Positions 16,012-24,567 are shown, numbered from the stretch's first letter. The stretch: DNA of 27,565 nt from a bacterium (GCA_037147175.1 JBAWVS010000031.1:1-27565); one strand, 5' to 3'. Translations and numbers: made by a program. The notes: a model not told the origin generated them from the sequence alone.

Positions 16012-18108
16012 TTAACTGTAACTCATTGTTTCTTCGCCGATTATGTCGACTTGTTCTACCCTGATATCAGTTATAAGCTCACTGTAGGAAAGCACTACAA
16101 CAGTAGGAATATGTCTTTCAAGCAGTTGGTATAAAGGAAGCCTGATTCTTGGCGAACAAAGTATTACAGGCTGCTGGCCTATTGTTTGGTGCGCTCTCAT
16201 AAGAACAGTTGCGGCGTATTCAATTAATTCCTGAACCTGTAGAGGATTTAGCAGGAACATAGTACCAAGTTCTGTTCTCTGGCAGGAATCATCAAGGACT
16301 TTTTCCCATTCCTGCGAAAGTGTGACAACATGAAGAACTTTGTCATCAGTTGCATTGCCAAGACATATCTGTCTTCCAAGCGCGGCACGAAGTCTTTCTG
16401 AAAGAATATCAGGTTCTTTGGAGAATCTGGCAAAGTCGCAAAGTCTTTCGAATATAAATATAATATCCTTAATGGAAACTTTTTCGCGTAACAGATTAAC
16501 GAATATCTTACGCAGGTCGCTGGTTGAAATAATAGCAGGGACAAGATCATTAATAAGTGTCGGATCTTGAGTTTTAACAAGTTCCATAAGCTTGATAATA
16601 TCTGTTTTTGTCATTATTTCGTCTACATATCTGCGTAAACTGTCTTGAAGATGAGAAATAATTGCATCGGTGGCATCAATAGTCATAATTTGCTCACCTT
16701 CTTTTATCTGATCAGGCTTTATCCAGTAAACAGGTTGCTGATAAGTCGGGTCTACACCTGTCACAACGTCGTTGGGTACTTCTTTACCAAAGCTTTCCCA
16801 TTGGTCTGCTATAACCATGAGTCTGTCAGGATAAACTAATCCTGTTGATACAGGGTTATTCCTTATTGAAATCAAATATTCGTTGTCACTAAGGGCTGTG
16901 CTGTCCATAATTCTGATGCTTGGAATAATATATCCGAATTCATCGGTCATTCTTTGTCTTAGAGCCGCAATTTTAGCGAGAAGCTGTCCTTCTTGTTCCG
17001 GATCAGCTATTGAAAGAAGCTCATTTCCGACTTGTAAACTTAAAATATCAACGCCCAGTCTTTCATACATCTTATTAGGATTAACAAGATCCTGCATGTT
17101 TTGTTTTACGGATTCCAATTCATGATATTGACTTTGTACATCGTGCTGAATAAGAACAGTAAAGGCAGTGAAGAAAAGAATTCCTGCTAAAACTGCAAAC
17201 GTTAACCACGGAAAACCTGTCCAATATGAAGTAAGAGCGATAAATAAAAGAAAGCTGCCAGCCAGCCATAAGCTGTTCGGTTTATTTGAAACCTGCGCAA
17301 TTATATCTCTTGCCAAACTTGTGCTTGAAGCTGTAGTCCTTGTCATTGTGATACCGCAGGATATAGCCATTAATAATGAAGGAAGCTGGGCAGAAAGACC
17401 ATCACCTATTGTCAGCTTTGTGAAGGTATCAACAGCATCAGCAGGCTGCATCCCCATTGTTAAAACGCCTACAGCTAATCCCCCTATAATATTTATTACT
17501 GTAATAATAATACCGGCAATTGTATCCCCTTTTACAAACTTCATAGCACCGTCAAGAGCACCGTACAGAGATGATTCTCTTTGAAGATCTTCCCTTTTTT
17601 TAATAGCTTCTTCAGGAGAAATAAGCCCCTGATTAAAATCGGAGTCAATGGTCATCTGTTTACCGGGCATAGCATCGAGGGCGAACCTTGCAGAAACTTC
17701 AGCTATACGTTCAGAACCTTTGGTGATTACTATAAACTGAACAATCGTAATAATGAGGAATATTACAAAGCCTACAATAAGGCTTCCCCCTGTTACGAAC
17801 TCCCCAAAGGTGTGGATAACATTCCCCGCCTCCGCTTTTGTAAGGATAGCTCTTGTTGCAGCAATTGAAAGTACAAGCCTAAATAGTGTTCCTATCAGAA
17901 TAACAGATGGAAAAGCAGCCATATCAAGAGGTCTTTGTACATAAAGCGACATGGCCATAAGGATTATTCCAAGAGTAATATTTAAACTGATAAAAATATC
18001 TATAATCCAGGGAGGCAATTCAACGATAAGAATTACAATAAGCCCGAGTACGAATATACCGAGGGCTAATTCTCCTATCAATCCTTTTTGTCCCTGCGCA
18101 CCAGCCAA
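16012..18108 (-). CDS. flhA: Flagellar export gate protein FlhA
   Basis: 698 residues, the expected length. About eight membrane helices lie in residues ~12-325, followed by the large cytoplasmic domain (~340-698) that docks chaperone-substrate complexes. The FHIPEP family signature is plain at about 134-157 (RIAEVSARFALDAMPGKQM, then ID and D), with the LFRLVLSIAATR segment before it. FlhA forms the nonameric gate of the export apparatus in the basal body. The start is TTG, chosen because AAAGGAGAG precedes it and the N-terminus matches the family length. It lies between fliH and fliI, as in many flagellar operons. FlhB and FliPQR are not in the window. Confidence 0.97.
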   Translation of the reverse strand: MAGAQGQKGLIGELALGIFVLGLIVILIVELPPWIIDIFISLNITLGIILMAMSLYVQRPLDMAAFPSVILIGTLFRLVLSIAATRAILTKAEAGNVIHTFGEFVTGGSLIVGFVIFLIITIVQFIVITKGSERIAEVSARFALDAMPGKQMTIDSDFNQGLISPEEAIKKREDLQRESSLYGALDGAMKFVKGDTIAGIIITVINIIGGLAVGVLTMGMQPADAVDTFTKLTIGDGLSAQLPSLLMAISCGITMTRTTASSTSLARDIIAQVSNKPNSLWLAGSFLLFIALTSYWTGFPWLTFAVLAGILFFTAFTVLIQHDVQSQYHELESVKQNMQDLVNPNKMYERLGVDILSLQVGNELLSIADPEQEGQLLAKIAALRQRMTDEFGYIIPSIRIMDSTALSDNEYLISIRNNPVSTGLVYPDRLMVIADQWESFGKEVPNDVVTGVDPTYQQPVYWIKPDQIKEGEQIMTIDATDAIISHLQDSLRRYVDEIMTKTDIIKLMELVKTQDPTLINDLVPAIISTSDLRKIFVNLLREKVSIKDIIFIFERLCDFARFSKEPDILSERLRAALGRQICLGNATDDKVLHVVTLSQEWEKVLDDSCQRTELGTMFLLNPLQVQELIEYAATVLMRAHQTIGQQPVILCSPRIRLPLYQLLERHIPTVVVLSYSELITDIRVEQVDIIGEETMSYS

Positions 18109-18192
18109 ATTAAGTTCTCTCCTTTTATATTGAATCAGTTTGAATTTATAATTATTTTCTTTTTGTTATTTTGAATTTTTTTATACTTAGCT

Positions 18193-18279
18193 TTTCTGTG
18201 ATCCTGAGCCTTTCTTTCATCTTGAGCCTTTTTGTCATCCTGAGCCTTTTTGTCATCCTGAGCGAAGCGAAGGATCTGT
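18193..18279. repeat. 18-nt tandem repeat (four units) ending in a dispersed repeat
   Basis: Four consecutive 18-nt units of the form TTTTTGTCATCCTGAGCC cover 18193-18210, 18211-18228, 18229-18246 and 18247-18264. The two on the left carry a few differences, while the last two are nearly identical. The array runs into GAAGCGAAGGATCT, completing the GTCATCCTGAGCGAAGCGAAGGATCT motif that recurs in many bacterial genomes. It fills the fliH-flhA gap. Confidence 0.9.
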
Positions 18280-18342
18280 ATATTATGGTTATCAGTATAG
18301 ATTTTCAGGTTAAATCTATAAAAAAGCCAGTCTTTTATTTAA

Positions 18343-19080
18343 TTATAAGCCAATTTCAAGGGCTTTTTGCAGGATTTGGAGTTGTGTAGAGAATCTGGCA
18401 TCAATTATTCCGCTTTTTGTTTCTACTATACAGCTTCCCCAGTCTACTTTTTCATCTTTAATTACGGTAATTTTGGTATTAGAATCACCGTAAGGATATA
18501 AATCAGGAATATTTTTCTGAATTAACGCTGCATCGGCAGGATTTGTCCTGATTAAAATGTTTGTTTCACCTTTACCTAAAGATTTTATCACCTCTGATAC
18601 TATGTTTAAAACAATTGTGTCATCGATTTCGAGCTGTTTTTTTATTACTTTTTCGGCAACTTTTACCGCTAAAAATGCAATATCAGGAGCAGCTTGCCCT
18701 ATAGCTTTTTCTTTCGTTTGAAGAAGTTCTGTAATAGCCAGATTTAGCTTTTTTAATTCTTCTTTGGAAATTTCGATACCGTATTCAAAACCTTCTTTTG
18801 CCGCAGATTCTTTGATTGCGTTAGCTTCTTCCTGCGCTCTGGAAATAAGATTTCTGTCCTCGGTGCGTCTATAGCCTCTTCTTCTGTCGCCTCGTCGTCT
18901 TTCTTGTCTTTCTTTTATCAAAGGCTGTTGAAATGACGGGATAGGTGGTTTTTTTTCAGCAGGTTGAGGATTCAAACCAGTTTTTTGTTGAGGTTGATTT
19001 GAATTTAAAGGAGAATTTGAACTATTTTTATTTTTTTTGATTATCATACCGGCATTCGTGTTGATCCTATTTTTACCCAT
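18343..19080 (-). CDS. fliH: Flagellar assembly protein FliH
   Basis: 245 residues. An N-terminal disordered stretch rich in N, Q and P (1-55) leads to a very basic patch (RQERRRGDRRRGYRR, about 58-72). A long helix or coiled coil of FliH/V-ATPase E-subunit type follows (about 80-165), then the C-terminal domain with NPADAALIQKNIPDL and the conserved WGSCIVET and IIDARFSTQL motifs. FliH is the stator-like partner of FliI and carries it to the export gate. The basic patch is unusual and could contact nucleic acid, lipid or FliN. The ATG has no evident ribosome site, so an internal ATG at residue 12 is an alternative start. It lies between the FliG-slot gene and flhA. Confidence 0.88.
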   Translation of the reverse strand: MGKNRINTNAGMIIKKNKNSSNSPLNSNQPQQKTGLNPQPAEKKPPIPSFQQPLIKERQERRRGDRRRGYRRTEDRNLISRAQEEANAIKESAAKEGFEYGIEISKEELKKLNLAITELLQTKEKAIGQAAPDIAFLAVKVAEKVIKKQLEIDDTIVLNIVSEVIKSLGKGETNILIRTNPADAALIQKNIPDLYPYGDSNTKITVIKDEKVDWGSCIVETKSGIIDARFSTQLQILQKALEIGL

Positions 19081-19146
19081 TTTTTATTTTACTGTTACCG
19101 AGTAAAAAATGCCATTTTGTAACAAAAATTTATTGATATTTTCTTG

Positions 19147-20097
19147 CTAATTCTGTGCAAAAAGTTTTGAATTAACGTGATTATATAGTATTTTAGCGAT
19201 ATATGGAGAAAATTCAAGTTTTATAGCTTTTTGTGTGCTTTCAAAAAGGCAGGTTTCTACATAGTCAAGAATTATTGACCTTTCATAGCTCAATGTATTA
19301 AATATCTCTTCATCGCTAAACTTTTTTTTCAAAGCTTTTATTTTGGTAATCGTTTCTGTCATTTTAGGTTTTGCAATACTTGCGATGTTTTTTTTCAGGT
19401 CTTTTAGATATTTACAGACCAAAGACGGATCAATTTTTTGTTCAAGCCCTTCTATTTGCAGATAAGAGTTTATTTTTTGTTGTTCTTCCTCGCTAAAGTT
19501 AGAAATAAGGCTTTCAAATTTTTCTTTTGATAATTTTTTCAAGACTATTGCTATGGCGGCATATTTTATAATTTTTTCTTCATCTTCGACAGTTGTCGCT
19601 GATGTTTCTTTTGCCATCGCATCTACGTTTGAATAAGAAATAACTTCATTAACTTTGTCTTCTGCGATAACACCGGCCTTTGCAAGGCCGTTTATGCAGG
19701 ATGCATAAGCAGCGTTAACCTGCATTTCAATATTTGCAGCAATTTTTGTCTGATCTTGTTTTTCCAAAAATGCCTGAATTGCAACCTGTAAAGCGGCAAA
19801 AGCCACTTGTTGAAGGATTTCCGCCCAGTGTTCACTGGGAATATTCGCTCTTATAATGTCTATGTTTTTATGAAAAGTCCATTCGCCAATAAATTGAACG
19901 ATAATTCTTGCCTGTTCATCATCAAATTGCTGATTAAAACGCTCGATAAGATGGTTTCCGGCAATCAAGCTGAATTCAAAAACTTTTTTTGCTATATAAT
20001 TTTTTTGTTCATCTGTTAAATCAGCAGGAACATAATTTATTGCCTGTTGCGCCAGATCTTTTGAAAATTCTTGCGGATTTAAAGTTGTTATAGCCAA
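19147..20097 (-). CDS. Unusual all-helical protein in the fliG position (divergent FliG-like?)
   Basis: 316 residues, predicted almost wholly helical and cytoplasmic, lying exactly where fliG is expected between fliF and fliH. Residues ~175-235 (AAIAIVLKKLSKEKFESLI, then a hydrophobic-patterned stretch to YLKDLKKNI) weakly resemble a FliG armadillo-type repeat. I cannot find the EHPQ-type motif of the FliG middle domain or the charged torque helix of the C-terminal domain. It could be a rapidly diverged FliG or a FliG-associated adaptor, with the real FliG encoded elsewhere. The start is TTG with AGAGGA upstream. FliF ends in a conserved-looking FliG-binding tail, so a partner for it should exist. 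Confidence 0.5.
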   Translation of the reverse strand: MAITTLNPQEFSKDLAQQAINYVPADLTDEQKNYIAKKVFEFSLIAGNHLIERFNQQFDDEQARIIVQFIGEWTFHKNIDIIRANIPSEHWAEILQQVAFAALQVAIQAFLEKQDQTKIAANIEMQVNAAYASCINGLAKAGVIAEDKVNEVISYSNVDAMAKETSATTVEDEEKIIKYAAIAIVLKKLSKEKFESLISNFSEEEQQKINSYLQIEGLEQKIDPSLVCKYLKDLKKNIASIAKPKMTETITKIKALKKKFSDEEIFNTLSYERSIILDYVETCLFESTQKAIKLEFSPYIAKILYNHVNSKLFAQN

Positions 20098-20123
20098 TTA
20101 TATTTTCCTCTGCCCTTTATTTA

Positions 20124-21758
20124 TTAATCTGAACTTTCTATCCAGCTTTTTAAAGTTGTTACAAACTCTTTTTCATCAAGATTTTCTTCAATATTATCTT
20201 GTATATCCTGAATTGTATTGTTAAGATCAGGAATGGCCGCCTGAGGCTGTTGCTGTTGGTTTGTTGATAAAGTTTGATACATTTGCTGCTGCATGTTTTG
20301 GAGTTGGTTTGTTTTTTGATGAGCCTCCTGCAAAGCTTTTTCCTGATTTATAGTTCTTTCTAAAAGATTATCAAGTTCTCTTTGTTGTTTGGAAGAGGCA
20401 TCTTTAGTTTTTCCCCCGATGAATGCAAGTCCTATTATTAAGCCTCCGGCTAATAAAGCTGCTACTGTCCACCATGGATTTCCTGAATTTTCAGGCTCAG
20501 GTTTTTGAACAGGTCTTTCGTTTGCCAGATAAGGGTTTATATTATCGGCAAATGCGATTTCAACATTTTGCGCACTTGCTTTAGGGTTAGCCGTTCTGGC
20601 AATAAGTTCTTTTAATTGTGCCGCATTCATATCAGTAGGCATAGAACCCTGATTTATTGTAACCGCAATTGATATTTCTTCAAGAATACCGGGTCTTTTA
20701 ATTTCAGTGGTCTGAGTTTGACCGACTTTATAGCTGTATTCTTCAGCATTTCTTGCGTAGTTTCTGTTTTGGCTTGATTCAGGAGAAGGAAGTCCTCCCG
20801 GCAGAAAAGAACTGACAGCACTGCTCATTTTGCTTCTGTCATGAGATCTGTCGCCGAGGTCTTCGGTAAATTTTTGTTTGTTTCCTACAGATGAATCCTG
20901 TGGATTGTAAGTGATTTTAGCTGTTTCAAGAGGAACTTCCCGCAAATAAGTGCTTACAGTAACGACATAATTGCCTTTTCCAAGCAATCTGTCAAGCTGG
21001 GCATTTATTTTTTTCTTCATGTAGTTATCTTTTTCTTCTTGTATATCAAGCATATTAGAACTTGTGTCTTCAACGCTTGAATATACGTTTCCGTTTGTGT
21101 CTGTAATAGAGATATTTTCAGACTTAAGATCGTCAACACTTCCCATTATAAGGTTGATTACTGATTTTATGATATTTCTGTCAAGTTTGTCCGCGACAGG
21201 ATCGACTACAAGCTGAATTGTTGCCGTAGTAGGCTGTTGCATAGAAGTAAAAATTGTATCTTTAGGAATTGAAACAAAAACAGAAGCATCTTTTATATTT
21301 GGCAGCCTTTTTATAAGTCTTGCAAGCTCGCCGTTTATTGCTCTTGAAAGTCTGATTCTTTTGTCTTCTCTTGAAGAAGTAAAATCACCTTTGTCAAAAA
21401 CTTCAAGACCGACATTTTTATCTATAAGTCCGCTTCTGACGATGCTTGTAATTGCATCATCCCTGTTTTCTTCCGTAATATTATCTTCAGGATAAAGCCA
21501 TAGTTCTATTTTTGAACCTTTTCCGGCTTCTCTTACAGTAATTCTTTTTTGGGCTAAAAGTGATTGTATTTCAAGGGATTTTCCTGCATCGCTTGTTGTT
21601 AAAAGCTTAATAGGTTCTTTAATTCTGGGGGAAACTTCTGCTTCATCTTTTGTCCCTTTTGATGAAGACATAACAACAACAAGAACAATAACGATTATTA
21701 TTGTTGCAATTATACCTATCAAAGCAGGTCTGTTTTGTAATAAAGCCTTAGGATCCAA
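20124..21758 (-). CDS. fliF: Flagellar MS-ring protein FliF
   Basis: 544 residues. An N-terminal membrane helix (about 11-31) is followed by the periplasmic YscJ/FliF ring-building domain (residues ~45-200) and a larger periplasmic C domain. A second membrane helix follows at about 429-449, then a cytoplasmic tail with a Q-rich coiled segment (about 455-510). The last residues, EFVTTLKSWIESSD, resemble the FliG-binding end of FliF. FliF forms the MS ring that nucleates the basal body and houses the export gate. The start is TTG, supported by AAAGGGG upstream and the immediate membrane helix. It follows fliE after 79 nt and precedes the FliG-slot gene by 26 nt. Confidence 0.93.
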   Translation of the reverse strand: MDPKALLQNRPALIGIIATIIIVIVLVVVMSSSKGTKDEAEVSPRIKEPIKLLTTSDAGKSLEIQSLLAQKRITVREAGKGSKIELWLYPEDNITEENRDDAITSIVRSGLIDKNVGLEVFDKGDFTSSREDKRIRLSRAINGELARLIKRLPNIKDASVFVSIPKDTIFTSMQQPTTATIQLVVDPVADKLDRNIIKSVINLIMGSVDDLKSENISITDTNGNVYSSVEDTSSNMLDIQEEKDNYMKKKINAQLDRLLGKGNYVVTVSTYLREVPLETAKITYNPQDSSVGNKQKFTEDLGDRSHDRSKMSSAVSSFLPGGLPSPESSQNRNYARNAEEYSYKVGQTQTTEIKRPGILEEISIAVTINQGSMPTDMNAAQLKELIARTANPKASAQNVEIAFADNINPYLANERPVQKPEPENSGNPWWTVAALLAGGLIIGLAFIGGKTKDASSKQQRELDNLLERTINQEKALQEAHQKTNQLQNMQQQMYQTLSTNQQQQPQAAIPDLNNTIQDIQDNIEENLDEKEFVTTLKSWIESSD

Positions 21759-21837
21759 TTTTAAACTACCCCTTTAAAGTTACAGCTGTTTATTTTATAT
21801 AAACAAATAGTATTACCCTCTAAATCCTTATACTATT

Positions 21838-22167
21838 CTACACCTGAATAGCCATTATTTTCTCATACGCTTGTATTACTTTTGTAGTCATTTGTGTTGC
21901 AATGTTTAAACCCACTTCAGCTTTTGACATAGCAATCATAACATCATGAATATCAGCGCCGTTCCCTTGCATTGCGCTTTCAAGCAAGGCATCGGGGGCT
22001 TTTACCGTGGAGTCAACTTCTTTTACCAGCCCCGTCATAACATCCGTAAAGCTTGGAACTCCGGAAGCATTGCCTATCGGATCAAGCCGCATAGGGCTAG
22101 TCCCTGTTACAGACCTTGTTTGACTGATATCAGTTTGTAAAAACAGCTTTGGGACGTATCCTCTCAT
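21838..22167 (-). CDS. fliE: Flagellar hook-basal body junction protein FliE
   Basis: 109 residues from the ATG at 22167. The C-terminal half is the FliE signature: DIHDVMIAMSKAEVGLNIAT, then TKVIQAYEKIMAIQV, matching the conserved helix that ends this family. The N-terminal ~45 residues are variable, as usual. FliE joins the MS ring to the proximal rod and is an early export substrate. The frame is open to an ATG at 22194, but only the inner ATG has a good ribosome site (AGAGG seven bases upstream), so I take it as the start. It lies between the lytic transglycosylase and fliF, where FliE is common. Confidence 0.92.
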   Translation of the reverse strand: MRGYVPKLFLQTDISQTRSVTGTSPMRLDPIGNASGVPSFTDVMTGLVKEVDSTVKAPDALLESAMQGNGADIHDVMIAMSKAEVGLNIATQMTTKVIQAYEKIMAIQV

Positions 22168-22267
22168 AATTTTCCTCTTTCTTTCCGTTGTCATCTGATG
22201 AGTGATAAAATTTCGATGTAAGAATCTATCTGTTTTGGATTAAAGTCTTGAGTTGTCGGTTGGATAG

Positions 22268-22303
22268 ATTTTCACACCCGCTTTACAGGCTCGCAATGAC
22301 AAG
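22268..22303. repeat. Relic of a dispersed GTCATTGCGAGC-type repeat
   Basis: The minus strand reads TTGTCATTGCGAGCCTGTAA and continues AAGCGGGTGTGAAAATC, resembling the common GTCATTGCGAGCGAAGCGAAGCAATC repeat with a degraded middle. It lies in the 143-nt gap between the lytic transglycosylase and fliE. No gene was seen in this gap. Confidence 0.5.
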
Positions 22304-22310
22304 GGATGGT

Positions 22311-22922
22311 TTAGCCTAAATAATTTGCCAGAATTTTTTTTACATAATTCTGTGTTTCTTTATATGGCGGTACTCCGCCGTATTTGTCCACGCTTCCTCC
22401 GCCTGCATTGTAGGCAGCGAGTGCCAGAATAAGATTTCCGTTATATTTTGCCAGCATGTTTTTTAAATGTTTTACCCCGCCTTCAATGTTTTGCTCAGCA
22501 CTAAAAGGATTTAAAACGCCAAGTGTTTTTGCTGTAGACGGCATTAGCTGCATCAAGCCCATCGCTCCTGATTTTGAAACAGCAGAAGTATTAAAATTTG
22601 ATTCTTGTTGGATTAAAGCCATTACTAATTTATTGTCTATTTTATATTTTTCGGAAATTTGAGTTACCATTTCCTGAATTTGACCTTTTGAAAGAGAAGG
22701 AAGCTCTGCAACTTTATATTTAAGACCCTGAGGAGGGGTTGTTTTCATATAATCAGAAAATTTAGGGAGATTTACGTCATTTTGATTTCCGTTAATTTTT
22801 GGTAAAGTTGGAGAAACAGCGTTTATCCTATCGGCAAGAATTGTTTCTATTTGCAAAACTCTTTCTTGAGCTGATTTAATACTTGAACTCTGTATTAATT
22901 TGTCGATTGATTGGCTGAACAT
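22311..22922 (-). CDS. Lytic transglycosylase (SLT domain) in the flagellar operon
   Basis: 203 residues. The C-terminal ~110 residues are an SLT-family lysozyme-like domain with the catalytic glutamate in QQESNF (E107), GAMGLMQLMP (119-128) and AAYNAGGGSV (169-178). The N-terminal ~80 residues are helical and poorly conserved. No signal peptide is visible, so export through the flagellar apparatus itself or by another route is possible. Its place between flgC and fliE suggests it cleaves peptidoglycan so the rod can cross the wall, the job done by the FlgJ muramidase domain or its substitutes in other bacteria. It starts at ATG with an AAGGGAAAAGG purine tract before it. Confidence 0.92.
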   Translation of the reverse strand: MFSQSIDKLIQSSSIKSAQERVLQIETILADRINAVSPTLPKINGNQNDVNLPKFSDYMKTTPPQGLKYKVAELPSLSKGQIQEMVTQISEKYKIDNKLVMALIQQESNFNTSAVSKSGAMGLMQLMPSTAKTLGVLNPFSAEQNIEGGVKHLKNMLAKYNGNLILALAAYNAGGGSVDKYGGVPPYKETQNYVKKILANYLG

Positions 22923-22973
22923 TTTCCTTTTCCCTTACCTCGTTTTAGCTTTTTTTTAAAGAAAACAGTTATA

Positions 22974-23417
22974 TTATCTTCCTATTTCTACAGCTTTTTG
23001 AGCCATGGCTTTTGTAATTGAAACTACGGCAATGTTAGCTTCATACGCTCTTGATGCGAGTATCGAATCAGCCATATCGCTCATTGGATTTACGTTTGAT
23101 CTTCTGACATAGCCATTTTTGTCTGCATCAGGATGATTTGGTGCGTACATCAGTTCTCCGGGTGTCGGGTCTTCAATAACTCCCGTAAAAGCCACGCCGC
23201 CTGCGGCAGCGGGTAAAGTTCCCGTATTAAAAACATTATCTTTCATTCTGCTTAATAAACCCTGGAAAGAAATATCATCCATAGCCGCCAATGTAGGAAT
23301 TTTTCTTACATAATTAGGGGTATCTATATTTGCTATGTTTTTTGCGTATACTTCAAGACGTTTTCCATGAGCGTTTAAAGCCGCTTCACCTATATTTAAT
23401 GAATCTAATAAGCCCAT
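22974..23417 (-). CDS. flgC: Proximal rod protein FlgC
   Basis: 147 residues, the usual length. The N-terminus has the rod/hook-family pattern: LNIGEAALNAHGKRLEVYAK, then NIANIDTPNYVRK. The C-terminal segment reads NVNPMSDMADSILASRAYEANIAVV, close to the conserved MMTAsRAYEANv ending of FlgC. FlgC is a structural subunit of the proximal rod, exported by the flagellar machinery without a cleaved signal. A short middle insertion is rich in A and G. It follows flgB after 7 nt and starts at ATG. Confidence 0.95.
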   Translation of the reverse strand: MGLLDSLNIGEAALNAHGKRLEVYAKNIANIDTPNYVRKIPTLAAMDDISFQGLLSRMKDNVFNTGTLPAAAGGVAFTGVIEDPTPGELMYAPNHPDADKNGYVRRSNVNPMSDMADSILASRAYEANIAVVSITKAMAQKAVEIGR

Positions 23418-23424
23418 ATGTTAC

Positions 23425-23769
23425 CTACTTTCCTACTTGTGCAACGGTTTTTAGTTCCTGAATCAAAGAATTTGCTCTTCTTGTGGCTACGGAATAAAAT
23501 AAAGAATTTTTTTGCATAGCCATAAGTTCTTCCGCTATGTTTACTTTTCCCTGTCTTTCTTCAATAAGGGGGCAAGGACCTATACTTTTTGCCATTTTTG
23601 TTTCCAGAGGATTATCAAGTTTTCCTATGTACTGTTCAAAGCTAACATCCTGTCTAACATACCCGGGGGTATTCATATTTGCTATGTTGGAACTGAGAGC
23701 CTGCTGTTTGACTGTGATTAAGTCAAGCAGCATATTTGTTTTATCGATAGGACCATTCATGAAAGACAT
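23425..23769 (-). CDS. flgB: Proximal rod protein FlgB
   Basis: 114 residues, a little short for the family. The N-terminus has the rod motif QQALSSNIANMNTPGYVRQD, and the C-terminus shows EELMAMQKNSLFYSVATR, which matches the FlgB/FlgC end helix. FlgB is the first rod subunit above FliE. It starts at ATG with AAGGA seven bases upstream. It is immediately followed by flgC (7-nt gap), the standard gene pair. Confidence 0.93.
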   Translation of the reverse strand: MSFMNGPIDKTNMLLDLITVKQQALSSNIANMNTPGYVRQDVSFEQYIGKLDNPLETKMAKSIGPCPLIEERQGKVNIAEELMAMQKNSLFYSVATRRANSLIQELKTVAQVGK

Positions 23770-23827
23770 ATATTTTCCTTATATTTTTGTTATTTTGTGA
23801 TTTCTTAGCATCCTAAAAAAAATTTAT

Positions 23828-24541
23828 TTATTGACGCAGGTTGATAGATTGTCTGTATATTTCATCAACCACTTTTACAAGTCTTGCACTGGCGATTAAA
23901 CTGCCGTTAAGTTTCAAGCTTTCATTGACATATGAATAAATATCAATATTTGCTTTTTCGAGAGTTCCTTGTTTTATGCTTGTATTATTGGCGATTAAAG
24001 TTGCTTTACCCGAGTCGTTTGTCGGTTCAAGTTTATTGCCTTCAATTTTTTTTAATGATTCAGGATTGTTGAAAGATACAAGTGGAATTTTTCCGATTTT
24101 TTCAAAAGCCCCGCCGTTTGTTTTTAAAACAGTTACGGTTCCATCGGTTTGAATTTTGAGTTTGTCGTAGTTTGCAGGAATTTTAATGCCGTCTGCAACA
24201 AGGCATCCGTCAGCTGTAACCATGTAGCCTTCAGAATTTATTGCAAAAGAGCCGTCTCTTGTATAAGCAACCGTTCCATCTTTCTTTGTTACGGGAATAA
24301 AGCCTGCTCCGTCAATACCAATATCAAGATCGTTGGCTGTTCTTACAAGACCGCCTTTTGAGTAATCAGTTCTCATCTTTCCTTCAAGAGTTCCGTCCGG
24401 ATTTAGGTAGGTTTCGAATCTTTGTGCTTTAAATCCGTTAGTGTTTAAGTTTGCTACATCTGTTGCAATATAGCCAAATGACTCAAACATTGCGTTTGAG
24501 TTTGTTACGAGTTTTGAAATTGAACCTTGAATTGTAGTCAT
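23828..24541 (-). CDS. Flagellar rod protein, FlgF/FlgG family (second copy)
   Basis: 237 residues. The N-terminal rod motif is present in degraded form (FGYIATDVANLNTNGFKAQR). The central domain has NDLDIGIDGAGFIPVTKKDG and YTRDGSFAINSEGYMVTADG, the hallmark of FlgE/F/G proteins. It includes IPLVSFNNPESLKKIEGN and ends with IKQGTLEKANIDIYSYV and a helical tail. These features place it with the distal rod proteins. FlgF and FlgG cannot be told apart by eye, though the F-N-P-E-S-L and EGN segment is more FlgG-like. It lies 26 nt after the paralogue at 24568 and upstream of flgB. It starts at ATG. Confidence 0.88.
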   Translation of the reverse strand: MTTIQGSISKLVTNSNAMFESFGYIATDVANLNTNGFKAQRFETYLNPDGTLEGKMRTDYSKGGLVRTANDLDIGIDGAGFIPVTKKDGTVAYTRDGSFAINSEGYMVTADGCLVADGIKIPANYDKLKIQTDGTVTVLKTNGGAFEKIGKIPLVSFNNPESLKKIEGNKLEPTNDSGKATLIANNTSIKQGTLEKANIDIYSYVNESLKLNGSLIASARLVKVVDEIYRQSINLRQ

Positions 24542-24567
24542 GTTTTATAACCCTTTTATTAAACTTA

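Noticed and set aside
17168-17584. Plus-strand 138-aa frame inside flhA
   Set aside because: It is an antisense shadow of the FlhA membrane region with no ribosome site or family likeness.
18193-18264. CRISPR array
   Set aside because: The units are contiguous 18-mers with no spacers.
18171-18389. Plus-strand 72-aa frame rich in VILSL repeats between fliH and flhA
   Set aside because: It is a translation of the 18-nt tandem array and dispersed repeat; it has no ribosome site and overlaps the end of fliH.
22168-22194. Longer N-terminus for FliE from the ATG at 22194
   Set aside because: No ribosome site precedes it, while the ATG at 22167 has AGAGG at good spacing.
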